Below, one piece after another: positions 17,797 to 25,134 of a stretch of 64,000 nt of DNA. This DNA is from G963666535 sp963666535 (GTDB taxonomy: Bacteria > Bacillota > Clostridia > Oscillospirales > Oscillospiraceae). Both the position numbers and the translations under genes were made by a program. The DNA is taken from assembly GCA_963666535.1 (NCBI GenBank), contig OY762913.1, forward strand, positions 1,736,001 through 1,800,000, read 5' to 3'. The first letter of the stretch is position 1; every line of letters begins with the position of its first letter. The notes beneath the pieces are model-generated. The model did no database searches and was not told the DNA's origin. It saw nothing but the letters and a program-made list of their open reading frames with translations.

Positions 17797-18768
17797 ATGG
17801 AAGGTATCGACCACCGCAGTGGGCGGGAACTGATGGAGGCGGTGTTCCGCGGCGAAAAAACCGCGCGACTCCCGCGGGATGGCGTTGACTATCTGAATAT
17901 TATGTTTATGCCGGAGTATCCTCAAAAAGTGGAAAATGGCGGCGGATATGATCCTTTTGGCGTGTATATGAAACTGACGGCAGATGGATTTACCCCCACA
18001 AAAGCCGTCATTGACGACATGGAGGACTGGGAGACTGTAAAAATGCCGGATTCGGCGGCAATGGGCATGGAAGAGGATGCGGCAAACGTCTTAAAAGGGT
18101 TTGACCGGGAACATAGGATGCTTCGTATGGATATTCCGTATTGCCACTTTGAGCGCATGTGGTCCATCGCAGGGTTTGAAAATACCCTGGTGGCTTTCTG
18201 CATCGATCCAGACTCGGTGAATGGAATGCTGGACCGTTTGACAGAATATTTCCTTGAGAAGTTCAGACTGATCAAGAAATACTACGACCCGGACATTCTG
18301 GTGTGCCACGATGACTGGGGAGGAAACGACAATATGTTTTTCAGTCCCGATCTGTGGCGGCAATTCATTAAGCCGAGGCTGAAAATTATCGTGGATGCGG
18401 TTCATGAAATGGGGATGTACTACGAGCAGCATTCCTGTGGACATGTGCAGGAAATTATCGGTGATTTGGTAGAGCTCGGCGTGGATGCGGTGCAGCCGCT
18501 AATGGCGGCATGTAACGATATCCCCATGATTAAGCGAACCTATGGCGATAAAATTGTGCTGTTCGGCTGTTGCGACACGCGGGGCATTGTGGACACCAGA
18601 GCCACAGAAGAAGATGTTCGCCGCAAGGCTCGAGAAGCACTGGAACAGGGTGCGCCCGGTGGACGGTTTCTGCCAAGTCTCGTGGTTTACGGAGAGGGAA
18701 ACGACTGGAAACGTACCATCTTGGAGGATGAGCTTTGCAAGTATGAGTTGGCTCACTTAAAAAGCTAA
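17797..18768 (+). CDS. Uroporphyrinogen decarboxylase (UroD) superfamily protein
   Basis: 323 residues, TIM-barrel UroD/MtaA-like family. Seen: SVNGMLDRLTEYFLEKF, ILVCHDDWGGNDNMFFSPDLWRQF broken here only by the residue limit, then YEQHSCGHVQEIIGDLVELG, a His-Cys pair that resembles the zinc site of corrinoid methyltransferase relatives. It is not a haem gene by context: it is the last gene of the AcnX/TRAP cluster. It may be a methyltransferase or decarboxylase-like enzyme acting on the imported compound. The start at ATG 17797 is taken for its GAAGGAGGCAGC site; the frame is open back to 17764. Confidence 0.8.
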   Translation: MEGIDHRSGRELMEAVFRGEKTARLPRDGVDYLNIMFMPEYPQKVENGGGYDPFGVYMKLTADGFTPTKAVIDDMEDWETVKMPDSAAMGMEEDAANVLKGFDREHRMLRMDIPYCHFERMWSIAGFENTLVAFCIDPDSVNGMLDRLTEYFLEKFRLIKKYYDPDILVCHDDWGGNDNMFFSPDLWRQFIKPRLKIIVDAVHEMGMYYEQHSCGHVQEIIGDLVELGVDAVQPLMAACNDIPMIKRTYGDKIVLFGCCDTRGIVDTRATEEDVRRKAREALEQGAPGGRFLPSLVVYGEGNDWKRTILEDELCKYELAHLKS

Positions 18769-18879
18769 ATTGCTGCGGTTAGCACGAGAGATTATAATTT
18801 ACCTTTGCCTATCGATTAAATTTGAACCGTAAATTGCAAGTGCAAGTTGGACATCCACGGTAGAATGGGAACGGGGTTC

Positions 18880-19480
18880 TTAGGCAGCGTAAACTTTGTC
18901 CAAGAATGCCTCGAATAATTCCTCTGGAGTGCGGTAACCGAGCTTGCGGCGAGGCCGCCCGGTCAGTTCATCCGCAAAGACAAGTATATCTTCGTCTGAG
19001 AACTTTTCAATGGGGACTCCTTTAGGAACATACCGAAAAAACAATCCATTGTGCCGTTCGTTCTGAGGCCGTTCCCAAGAGGTGTAGGGATGTGCGAAGT
19101 ACACTTCAGCGCCCCATTGCGCAACCTCTGCGAAGTCCGCAAATCCAGAGCCGTTGTCTACAGTAATCGTCTTGAAGACATGCCCGAAGCGGTCGCCGTA
19201 TTCTTCACGGAGTGCCATCATCGCTGACATAACAGCACCGCTGGTTTTGCCCGGAATGGGAATGGCCAGATAGTTCTCGGTCTTCTTCTCGATGAGCGTG
19301 AGAACAACGGATTCCTTACCAGAACGCAATCCAACTACTGTGTCATCCTCCTAGTGTCCTTCCTCCTCACGCTTGACCGCAACCTCTGGTCGCAAATCAA
19401 TGCTGTTTCCAAGAATACGCTTATTTGGGTGATCCTTTCCGTTGCGGATATTTCGTTTCAGGACTTCGGGCATCTCAAAT
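18880..19480 (-). pseudogene. IS30 transposase, C-terminal half, with in-frame stop
   Basis: From about 19480 leftwards the frame reads LFEMPEVLKRNIRNGKDHP, NKRILGNSIDLRPEVAVKRE, EEGH, then TAG (19351-19353), then EDDTVVGLRSGKESVVLTLI and onward to the end. The usual IS30 sequence has GHWE at the stop, so TGG has become TAG. The catalytic core is otherwise recognisable: DTVVG, VDNGSGF and HNGLFFRYVPKG with the rve-domain acidic residues. The N-terminal half is missing on this strand and is found in opposite orientation to the right. Confidence 0.8.
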
Positions 19481-19495
19481 AGGGTTAGAGTCAAG

Positions 19496-19912
19496 AATTA
19501 TATTACAGAAGAGCAGGAACGCAAGCGTGGACAGCATTTGCAAAGAGCAGATAGAGGCGTTATCCAACGCCTGAAGTGCCTTGGCTACTCAAGCAGAGCT
19601 ATCGCTAGAGAAATTGGCTGCGCCCCAACTACCATTGGTAACGAGTTGCGTCGTCGCCCCCCGCCCCGGCAGAGCAACAAGGGCAGAGTCCCCGGATATT
19701 CTGCAAAGCGTGGTCACGCAGTTTAGAGTGCAAATAGAACACGCAGCCACAAGCCTCACATGCTGAATTGTTGCGGAGTTTTTGCAGTTTGGGTAGACAA
19801 GCAGGTGCGAGAACGTCAATGGTCTCTTGATGCCTGCGCCTGCCTCGCAAAGCTCCACGGGTTGTTTAAAGAAAGTGAGCTGGTCTGTACCAAAACCCTC
19901 TACAATGAATTG
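19496..19912 (+). pseudogene. IS30 transposase, N-terminal half, with in-frame stop
   Basis: Plus-strand reading YITEEQERKRGQHLQRADR, then a helix-turn-helix LKCLGYSSRAIAREIGCAPT and KGRVPGYSAKRGHAV, a TAG where IS30 proteins have Tyr, then SANRTRSHKPHMLNCCGVF, QVRERQWSLDACACLAKLH and VCTKTLYNEL before a final stop. These are consecutive parts of an IS30 transposase up to exactly the point where the minus-strand fragment begins. The two fragments do not overlap in content, which points to one gene broken by inversion of its first half. Confidence 0.8.
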
Positions 19913-20142
19913 TAGGATGGGCGTTTAAAAAATTTTGGTTGATTGTAAAATGAAGTTGGACACTTGAACTGAAAATCCATAGAGATTTTACCTTATGGTA
20001 GAATCGAGTTCTCACACACCCATCTGCCAAAGGAGAGCAATCACTATGGACTGCCAAAAGCTTATTTACTATTGCAGTTGAGACGTCACTTAAGTGGCGG
20101 TTTATTATTACGCAAATTAAACACGGAAGGGAATATAAGTCT

Positions 20143-20304
20143 ATGCAAAGAAAAGCAATACCCCAAGTAATTCAGCCGGAAGAAGCCCACATTCACCAAT
20201 TTCTCGACATGATTGCGCCATCTATCATCAAATTCAATACAGGGCACTTCATCTGTTACAACACCTTCCGCTGCGTGCGGGCCTTGCGGGAGTACCCGAC
20301 ATAG
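20143..20304 (+). pseudogene. VirB4-like conjugation ATPase (CD1110-type), N-terminal remnant
   Basis: 53 codons: MQRKAIPQVIQPEEAHIHQF, then LDMIAPSIIKFNTGHFICYN and TFRCVRALREYPT before TAG. This resembles the beginning of the VirB4-like ATPase of clostridial conjugative transposons, which starts MQRK and has the IKFNTDHF...CxNT(Y/F)RCVWALREYPT block. More than 700 residues are missing. It is a leftover of an integrative conjugative element next to the decayed IS30. A GAAGGGAATA ribosome site is kept. Confidence 0.65.
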
Positions 20305-20419
20305 TAGTTATAGATGACGAAAATGACGGCAAAGTAGGTTGATGTGTTGATATAGAATATATATAGATACATTACTCCGACCGTTTACGTGGTTCTAATA
20401 TAAATTCACGATTGCAAAA

Positions 20420-20448
20420 TTGACACGGTAATCAACAAGTGATAAGAT
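20420..20448 (+). promoter_or_regulatory. Sigma-70 promoter of the thiDC operon
   Basis: TTGACA at 20420-20425 and TAAGAT at 20443-20448 with a 17-base spacer, about 15 bases before the first TPP riboswitch. This is the best promoter-like sequence in the region. Confidence 0.7.
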
Positions 20449-20465
20449 GTAGAAAATAAAATATG

Positions 20466-20546
20466 TTGCGGGGGGACTCTTACGAGTTGAGAAGGTTAAA
20501 ACCTGACCCTTTGAACCTGTCAGTTAACACTGGCGTAGGGAAGCAA
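20466..20546 (+). ncRNA. TPP riboswitch 1 of tandem pair (thiDC leader)
   Basis: THI-element landmarks in order: P1 TTGC / GCAA, GAGTTGAGA (the CUGAGA-like pyrimidine-binding loop), ACCTGACCCTTTGAACCTG, and ACTGGCGTAGGGAAGC. These are the conserved TPP-aptamer blocks. A terminator with a T run follows at 20569. Confidence 0.9.
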
Positions 20547-20568
20547 TTCATTATGCAGTTAATGAATG

Positions 20569-20605
20569 AGTGCTTTCTTTATCGAAGAAGAGCGCTTTTT
20601 TATTT
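20569..20605 (+). terminator. Expression-platform terminator of TPP riboswitch 1
   Basis: AGTGCTTTCTT pairs with AAGAAGAGCGCTT (wobble pairs included) around a short loop and is followed by six T. It ends just before the second aptamer. Confidence 0.7.
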
Positions 20606-20621
20606 TATAAAATTGAATATA

Positions 20622-20717
20622 TTGCGGGGGGACTTAAGCGAGCTGAGGCTCGAATGAGTTGAGAAGGTAAAACCTGACCCTTTGAACCTGTTAGTTAATA
20701 CTGACGTAGGGAAGCAA
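20622..20717 (+). ncRNA. TPP riboswitch 2 of tandem pair (thiDC leader)
   Basis: Again P1 TTGC / GCAA, GAGTTGAGAAGG, ACCTGACCCTTTGAACCTG, and ACTGACGTAGGGAAGC. It is very similar to copy 1 but has a longer P3-side stem (AGCGAGCTGAGGCTCG). This suggests a duplication, followed by change in the peripheral stem. Confidence 0.9.
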
Positions 20718-20735
20718 ATCAATATCGTGATGATG

Positions 20736-20770
20736 AAGATGTTTGCTGAACCTGGCAGGCATCTTTTTTA
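20736..20770 (+). terminator. Expression-platform terminator of TPP riboswitch 2
   Basis: AAGATGTTTGC pairs with GCAGGCATCTT (two G-U wobbles) and is followed by a T run. It lies immediately before the thiD ribosome site, so TPP binding should stop transcription before thiD. Confidence 0.75.
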
Positions 20771-20787
20771 TTGTTCAGAAAGGTAAG

Positions 20788-21618
20788 GTGAGAAGTACGA
20801 AAAAAGTTCTGACAATTGCCGGTTCTGATTGCAGCGGCGGCGCAGGCATTCAGGCCGACCTTAAAACCTTTGCGGCTCATGGCGTTTACGGCATGAGCGT
20901 GATTGTCTCGGTGGTCGCGGAGAATACGTTCCAGGTCATTGACATGCAGGACATTACTCCCGGGATGATTGAAAAACAGATTGACGCCGTTTTTGAAGAT
21001 ATCGGGGCGGACGCCGTAAAAGTGGGTGTGCTTTCGCAGCCCTGCTGCATGGAAGCCGTGGCGCGAAAGCTCACACAGTATAAACCGCGAAATGTCGTGA
21101 TTGACCCCGTCATGATTGCGAAAAATGGCTGTCCCCTCATGAGCCCGAATTCAGTAGACACGCTGATTCGTGGAATACTCCCGCTGGCTGACGTACTCAC
21201 TCCCAATATACCGGAGGCTGAAAAAATCTCCGATATGAAGATAAATTCTGCCGAGGATATGGAACGAGCGGCAAAGCACATCTGTGAATTAGGTGCAAAA
21301 AGTGTGCTGGTCAAGGGAGGGCATGCCATTGGGGATGCCCTGGACATCTTATATGACGGCAATCAGTTTTACCATTTCAGTGAAAAGCGCATCGACACAA
21401 AAAACACGCATGGGACAGGTTGCACCTATTCCTCCGCAATTGCTTCCAATTTGGCACTGGGGCTTGATTTAGAGGAAGCAGTAAAAAAGGCGAAAGAGTA
21501 TGTTACCACCGCCATCCGGCATTCACTGGCCATCGGGAAGGGTTGCGGCCCAACCCACCACTTTTATGATCTCTATCAAAACGGATTGCCGAAAGGAGCA
21601 AAAATATATGAGCTATAA
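20788..21618 (+). CDS. thiD: Hydroxymethylpyrimidine / phosphomethylpyrimidine kinase
   Basis: 276 residues. Phosphorylates HMP and HMP-P to HMP-PP for thiamine synthesis. Family blocks: TIAGSDCSGGAGIQADLKTF at the N-terminus and the ribokinase-type end motif THGTGCTYSSAIASNLALG. GTG at 20788 is taken as the start: it has AAAGGT just upstream, while the longer frame to 20743 begins inside the riboswitch terminator. It overlaps thiC by 11 bases and is controlled by the tandem TPP riboswitches. Confidence 0.95.
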   Translation: MRSTKKVLTIAGSDCSGGAGIQADLKTFAAHGVYGMSVIVSVVAENTFQVIDMQDITPGMIEKQIDAVFEDIGADAVKVGVLSQPCCMEAVARKLTQYKPRNVVIDPVMIAKNGCPLMSPNSVDTLIRGILPLADVLTPNIPEAEKISDMKINSAEDMERAAKHICELGAKSVLVKGGHAIGDALDILYDGNQFYHFSEKRIDTKNTHGTGCTYSSAIASNLALGLDLEEAVKKAKEYVTTAIRHSLAIGKGCGPTHHFYDLYQNGLPKGAKIYEL

Positions 21619-22924
21619 AACACAAATGGAAGCAGCGAAACAGGGCGTTGTCACAAAGGAACTCGCGCAGGTTGCAAAGGACGAAGGTGTGGCGGAACAC
21701 GAGTTACAAACGCTTGTAGCATCCGGGCAGATCGCGATTCCGGCAAATATAAACCATACATCATTGCATCCGTATGGAATCGGCGGCGGGCTGCGCACAA
21801 AAATCAACGTAAACTTAGGTGTCTCCGGCGACTGCGTAAACTATCAGGAGGAGATGGAAAAGGTCAGGCTTGCCGAAAGATTCGGCGTAGAAGCCATCAT
21901 GGATCTGAGCAACTACGGCAAGACACGGAAGTTCAGGCAGGAACTGATCGAAACCTCCCCCGCCATGATCGGCACCGTCCCCATTTACGACGCCATCGGA
22001 TATCTTGAAAAAGATTTGAAGGAAATCACGGCGCAGGATTTTCTGGAGGTCGTGCGCTCACACGCAAAGGAAGGCGTCGACTTCATGACCATCCACGCGG
22101 GAATCAACCGCCGGGCTGTGGAAGTTTTCATGCGCGATAAGCGGCAGATGAATATCGTGTCTCGCGGCGGATCTCTTATGTTCGCGTGGATGAAAATGAC
22201 GGGCCATGAGAATCCATTTTACGAGTATTATGACGAGCTGCTCGAAATTCTGAGGGAATACGATGTGACTATCAGTCTCGGAGATGCGCTTCGTCCAGGC
22301 AGCATTGCGGATTCGACAGACGCCTCACAGATTACGGAGCTGACGGAAATCGGCAGCCTGACAAAACGCGCTTGGGAGAGAGACGTACAGGTCTTGGTGG
22401 AAGGGCCAGGCCATATGGCAATGGATGAAATCGCCGCAAATATGAAGCTTGAAAAACGGCTTTGCCACGGTGCCCCTTTCTATGTGCTCGGGCCGCTCGT
22501 CACGGACATCGCACCCGGATATGACCATATAACTTCAGCCATTGGCGGAGCCATCGCTGCTGCAAACGGCGCTGATTTCCTCTGCTACGTGACTCCCGCC
22601 GAGCATCTTCGGCTGCCTGACCTTGCCGATGTGAAGGAAGGCATCATCGCTTCCAAAATTGCCGCCCACGCCGCGGATATCGCAAAAGGCGTGAAAGGGG
22701 CCCGCGAGGCTGATTTCCGGATGGGCGAGGCCCGTCGGAAACTTAACTGGAAGGAAACGTTCAAGCTTTCGATTGACGGCGAAAAGGCAAAGTCATATTA
22801 CGAGAGCGTTCCTCCGAAAGATCAGAATAGCTGCTCCATGTGCGGCAAAATGTGTGCGGTGCGCACCATGAACCGGATTCTGGAGGGGCTCGAAGTGGAA
22901 CTGAACGATGTAGGGAAAAAGTAA
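21608..22924 (+). CDS. thiC: Phosphomethylpyrimidine synthase (radical SAM)
   Basis: 438 residues, the short ThiC form of Clostridia. Rearranges aminoimidazole ribotide (AIR) to HMP-P. The C-terminal cluster motif reads CSMCGKMC (C-X2-C-X3-C), one residue shorter than the C-X2-C-X4-C of the enterobacterial enzyme; substrate-site blocks GDCVNYQEEMEKVRLAERFG and EGPGHMAMDEIAANM are present. ATG 21608 follows AAAGGAGC inside the end of thiD, so the genes are coupled. No thiazole-synthesis genes (thiG/H/S/F) are in the window. Confidence 0.95.
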   Translation: MSYKTQMEAAKQGVVTKELAQVAKDEGVAEHELQTLVASGQIAIPANINHTSLHPYGIGGGLRTKINVNLGVSGDCVNYQEEMEKVRLAERFGVEAIMDLSNYGKTRKFRQELIETSPAMIGTVPIYDAIGYLEKDLKEITAQDFLEVVRSHAKEGVDFMTIHAGINRRAVEVFMRDKRQMNIVSRGGSLMFAWMKMTGHENPFYEYYDELLEILREYDVTISLGDALRPGSIADSTDASQITELTEIGSLTKRAWERDVQVLVEGPGHMAMDEIAANMKLEKRLCHGAPFYVLGPLVTDIAPGYDHITSAIGGAIAAANGADFLCYVTPAEHLRLPDLADVKEGIIASKIAAHAADIAKGVKGAREADFRMGEARRKLNWKETFKLSIDGEKAKSYYESVPPKDQNSCSMCGKMCAVRTMNRILEGLEVELNDVGKK

Positions 22925-22971
22925 AGGAAAAGGCTGAAGAAGATTGGCTTCTTGATTCATTTTGCAAAAAC

Positions 22972-23000
22972 TTGAACCGACGCTTTTACGTATTTTATAA
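22972..23000 (+). promoter_or_regulatory. Putative promoter of thiM operon
   Basis: TTGAAC at 22972-22977 and TTATAA at 22995-23000 with a 17-base spacer, just ahead of the third TPP riboswitch. Confidence 0.5.
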
Positions 23001-23011
23001 ATAGTAAGATA

Positions 23012-23112
23012 ACCGGGTGCCTGTCTGCGGGTAACAGACTGAAGTGCGGCTTGACCGCAGGGCTGAGATTATACCGTTAAACTTGATCTGGGTAATACCA
23101 GCGGAAGGAAGC
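23012..23112 (+). ncRNA. TPP riboswitch 3 (thiM leader), probably translational
   Basis: Contains GGGCTGAGATTATACC, CTTGATCTGGGTAATACCAG and CGGAAGGAAGC, the THI-element landmarks, plus an extra peripheral stem pair (GTCTG/CAGAC and TGCGG/CCGCA). The 3' GGAAGGAAGC is the ribosome site of thiM (ATG 23115). No terminator hairpin lies between, so TPP binding probably hides the ribosome site. It differs clearly in sequence from the tandem pair. Confidence 0.9.
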
Positions 23113-23114
23113 AT

Positions 23115-23957
23115 ATGACAATGATCAGTAAAAAGGATATTCAAGACAGGATGATTCAGGCAGTTGAAACCGTAAGGCGGACGAACCCCATTGCAGGGTC
23201 AATCACCAATTCTGTAACTATCAATTTTGTGGCCAATGCGCAGCTTGCCGTCGGAGGATCTGCCGCTATGGTTTATCTGCCCGATGAAGGGGAATTCCTG
23301 GCGAAAGCCGGCGGCGCCACCTACATAAACGTCGGCACTCTTTTGCCGATTTATGAGCAGACTTTACCTCGCACAGCCAAAGCTTTGCACGATATGGGGA
23401 AGCCGTGGGTCTTAGACCCGGTTGCAGTCGGGATCGGTTCGCTTAGAACTGAGCTGCTAAGGCAGTTTAAAGTGTATAAGCCCAGTGTAATCAGAGGGAA
23501 TGCTTCGGAAATTATCGCGTTGGCGGGTTTGTGGGAACCAGACGGCGGTACAGATGAATCCAATGTGCGCGGTGTTGATTCTACGGATTCGGTAACCGCA
23601 GCAAAGACCGCGGCTGTCGCACTGGCTAAGTGGACAGGCGGAGCTGTGGCCGTATCCGGCAAAACGGATTTAGTAACAGATGGTTCCGTCACAGCATTCT
23701 CCCACGGAGGGTCGCACTTTATGGAGAAAATCACAGGGTCAGGCTGCTCATTGGGTGGAGTAGTCGCGGTATATGCAACCGTTGCCTCACCATTTATCGC
23801 AGCGCTTACCGCCACTGCGGTGTACAATTTGGCTGGGGGCCGCGCTGAACGTAAAGTTGATGGGCCCGGAAGTTTTCAGGTTGAGTTCCTTGATGAATTA
23901 TATAAAGCTACCGCAAATGATATTGCCAACAATCCTTTTGAAATTGAGGAGGTTTAA
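23115..23957 (+). CDS. thiM: Hydroxyethylthiazole kinase
   Basis: 280 residues. Phosphorylates salvaged hydroxyethylthiazole (THZ). Typical features: NPIAGSITNSVTINFVAN near the N-terminus, VLDPVAVG, VIRGNASEIIAL, and the anion-hole motif ITGSGCSLGGVVA. ATG 23115 follows the riboswitch-embedded GGAAGGAAGC. With thiE and the thiamine-binding protein, it forms a salvage operon. Confidence 0.95.
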   Translation: MTMISKKDIQDRMIQAVETVRRTNPIAGSITNSVTINFVANAQLAVGGSAAMVYLPDEGEFLAKAGGATYINVGTLLPIYEQTLPRTAKALHDMGKPWVLDPVAVGIGSLRTELLRQFKVYKPSVIRGNASEIIALAGLWEPDGGTDESNVRGVDSTDSVTAAKTAAVALAKWTGGAVAVSGKTDLVTDGSVTAFSHGGSHFMEKITGSGCSLGGVVAVYATVASPFIAALTATAVYNLAGGRAERKVDGPGSFQVEFLDELYKATANDIANNPFEIEEV

Positions 23958-23960
23958 TAC

Positions 23961-24272
23961 ATGAATACACTGATTGCAGTCGCAATCGCACCTTTCGGCG
24001 TAGGTGATGAACTTGCACCTGAAGTTGCCGAAGTCGTGAAAGTAATCCGTTCATCCGGTTTATCGAATCGTACAACTTCTATGTTTACAGAGATTGAAGG
24101 CGAGTGGGATGAAGTGATGAAAGTTGTAAAAGACGCAACGTTTGTGCTTGCCAACAAAGGTATCCGTGCGGAGGTTGTTCTGAAAGCCGATATACGCCCT
24201 GGGTTTACAAACATGCTCAATGCAAAAGTCGATAAAGTGAACGGCATTTTGGGAGAACAAAATGAATATTAG
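23961..24272 (+). CDS. Thiamine-binding protein (MTH1187/YkoF family)
   Basis: 103 residues matching the small ferredoxin-like-fold MTH1187/YkoF proteins: MNTLIAVAIAPFGVGDEL, SMFTEIEGEWDEVM and IRAEVVLKADIRPG are recognisable. Family members bind thiamine or HMP and form oligomers. It starts 3 bases after thiM and overlaps thiE by 11 bases, so it belongs to the salvage operon. Its exact role, a soluble carrier or sensor, is not established. Confidence 0.8.
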   Translation: MNTLIAVAIAPFGVGDELAPEVAEVVKVIRSSGLSNRTTSMFTEIEGEWDEVMKVVKDATFVLANKGIRAEVVLKADIRPGFTNMLNAKVDKVNGILGEQNEY

Positions 24273-24963
24273 AGAAAAATTGGATATTTCTGCATACTTT
24301 GTAGTGGGGCCTGAGAATACAAAAGGCCGGCCTGTTGCACAAATTGTTAAAGCTGTGGTTGAGGCCGGGTTCACATGTTTGCAAATTCGTTCAAAGGTTG
24401 CATCGGCCAGTGAGATGATTGATTTAACCCGTCAGGCTTCCAACGTGATCGCTCAAGCCGGCAAGTCGGATGAAGTTGCCCTGCTTGTGGACGACCGCCT
24501 TGATGTTGTTCTGGCGGCGAGAAAACAAGGGATAAAAGTGGATGGAATCCACGTCGGACAATCAGATATACCGGTGGAAGTCTGTCGTGAATACTTGGGT
24601 GGTGATTCCATCATTGGCTTATCAGCCAGAACCCACGAATTATTTGAGTACATCAAAACGGCAGATGTCACTCAGATCGACTATTTCGGCGCCGGACCGC
24701 TGCATAAAACAAAGACGAAACCGGACTGCGGGCTTGATTTGGATGGGAAAGTGATTACCAAAAGTTTCGCCGATATTGCGGAGCTTGCAAAACTCAGCCC
24801 GATTCCGGTCGTAATCGGCGGCGGTGTTAAGCTCGCTGATATACCTTCTCTTGCTAAAACCGGAGTTGATGGTTTCTTCGTTGTGTCTGCGATATCGGAA
24901 GCGGATGACCCAAAGTCAGAGGCCGCTAAACTGATTGAAGACTGGAAGTACTATAAGCGGTAA
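24262..24963 (+). CDS. thiE: Thiamine phosphate synthase
   Basis: 233 residues, slightly longer than the usual 210. Couples HMP-PP and THZ-P to thiamine phosphate. TIM-barrel landmarks: LQIRSK, VDDRLDVVLAA, GIHVGQSD, LSARTHE, DYFGAGPLHKTKTKPDCG (phosphate loop) and VVIGGGV. Overlap with the preceding gene shows operon membership. A hairpin (24985-25015) lies 22 bases after the stop. Confidence 0.95.
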   Translation: MNIREKLDISAYFVVGPENTKGRPVAQIVKAVVEAGFTCLQIRSKVASASEMIDLTRQASNVIAQAGKSDEVALLVDDRLDVVLAARKQGIKVDGIHVGQSDIPVEVCREYLGGDSIIGLSARTHELFEYIKTADVTQIDYFGAGPLHKTKTKPDCGLDLDGKVITKSFADIAELAKLSPIPVVIGGGVKLADIPSLAKTGVDGFFVVSAISEADDPKSEAAKLIEDWKYYKR

Positions 24964-24984
24964 TCGAAGCGCCCGTAGCAGTCG

Positions 24985-25015
24985 AATACCACTTACAGTT
25001 GTTGTAAGTGGTATT
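24985..25015 (+). terminator. Hairpin after thiE, terminator-like
   Basis: Perfect 13-bp stem AATACCACTTACA / TGTAAGTGGTATT with a 5-base loop. No T run follows, so it may be an mRNA 3'-end stabiliser rather than a classical terminator. Confidence 0.6.
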
Positions 25016-25105
25016 GAACAGTTATTAAATCGTATCGTGCTTTTATAAATGCGAATGTGAATTTTGTATTCATGTGTTATACCATGCTTGGCCCCAAGTT
25101 TGTTC

Positions 25106-25134
25106 AACGCCGTCACAGAAATGTGGCGGCGTTT
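25106..25134 (+). terminator. Second hairpin downstream of thiE
   Basis: AACGCCGTCACA / TGTGGCGGCGTT with GAAA as a tetraloop and TTT after the right arm. It fits a rho-independent terminator for read-through from thiE. Confidence 0.5.

Larger units (their letters stand above)
18826..20142. mobile_element. IS30-family element, decayed and internally inverted
   Basis: This stretch contains the two halves of one IS30 transposase on opposite strands (entries 18880-19480 and 19496-19912). Both flanks carry AAGTTGGACA-like sequence (18850 and 19953 regions), and a promoter-like, start-codon-like stretch follows at about 20000-20050, probably IS-derived. Beyond 19912 no further protein homology is visible until the VirB4-like fragment at 20143; an imperfect CACTTAAGTG palindrome lies at about 20087. 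The element cannot be active. Confidence 0.65.

Noticed and set aside
17797..18768. Haem-synthesis uroporphyrinogen decarboxylase (hemE)
   Set aside because: No haem genes nearby, operon with TRAP and AcnX genes, and a methyltransferase-like His-Cys motif.
20466..20717. Tandem repeats at 20466 and 20622 as a possible CRISPR-like or transposon repeat
   Set aside because: All conserved TPP-aptamer blocks are present in each unit, and thiamine genes follow directly.
20743..20787. Earlier TTG start for thiD
   Set aside because: It lies inside the riboswitch terminator hairpin and would add 15 residues not seen in ThiD proteins.
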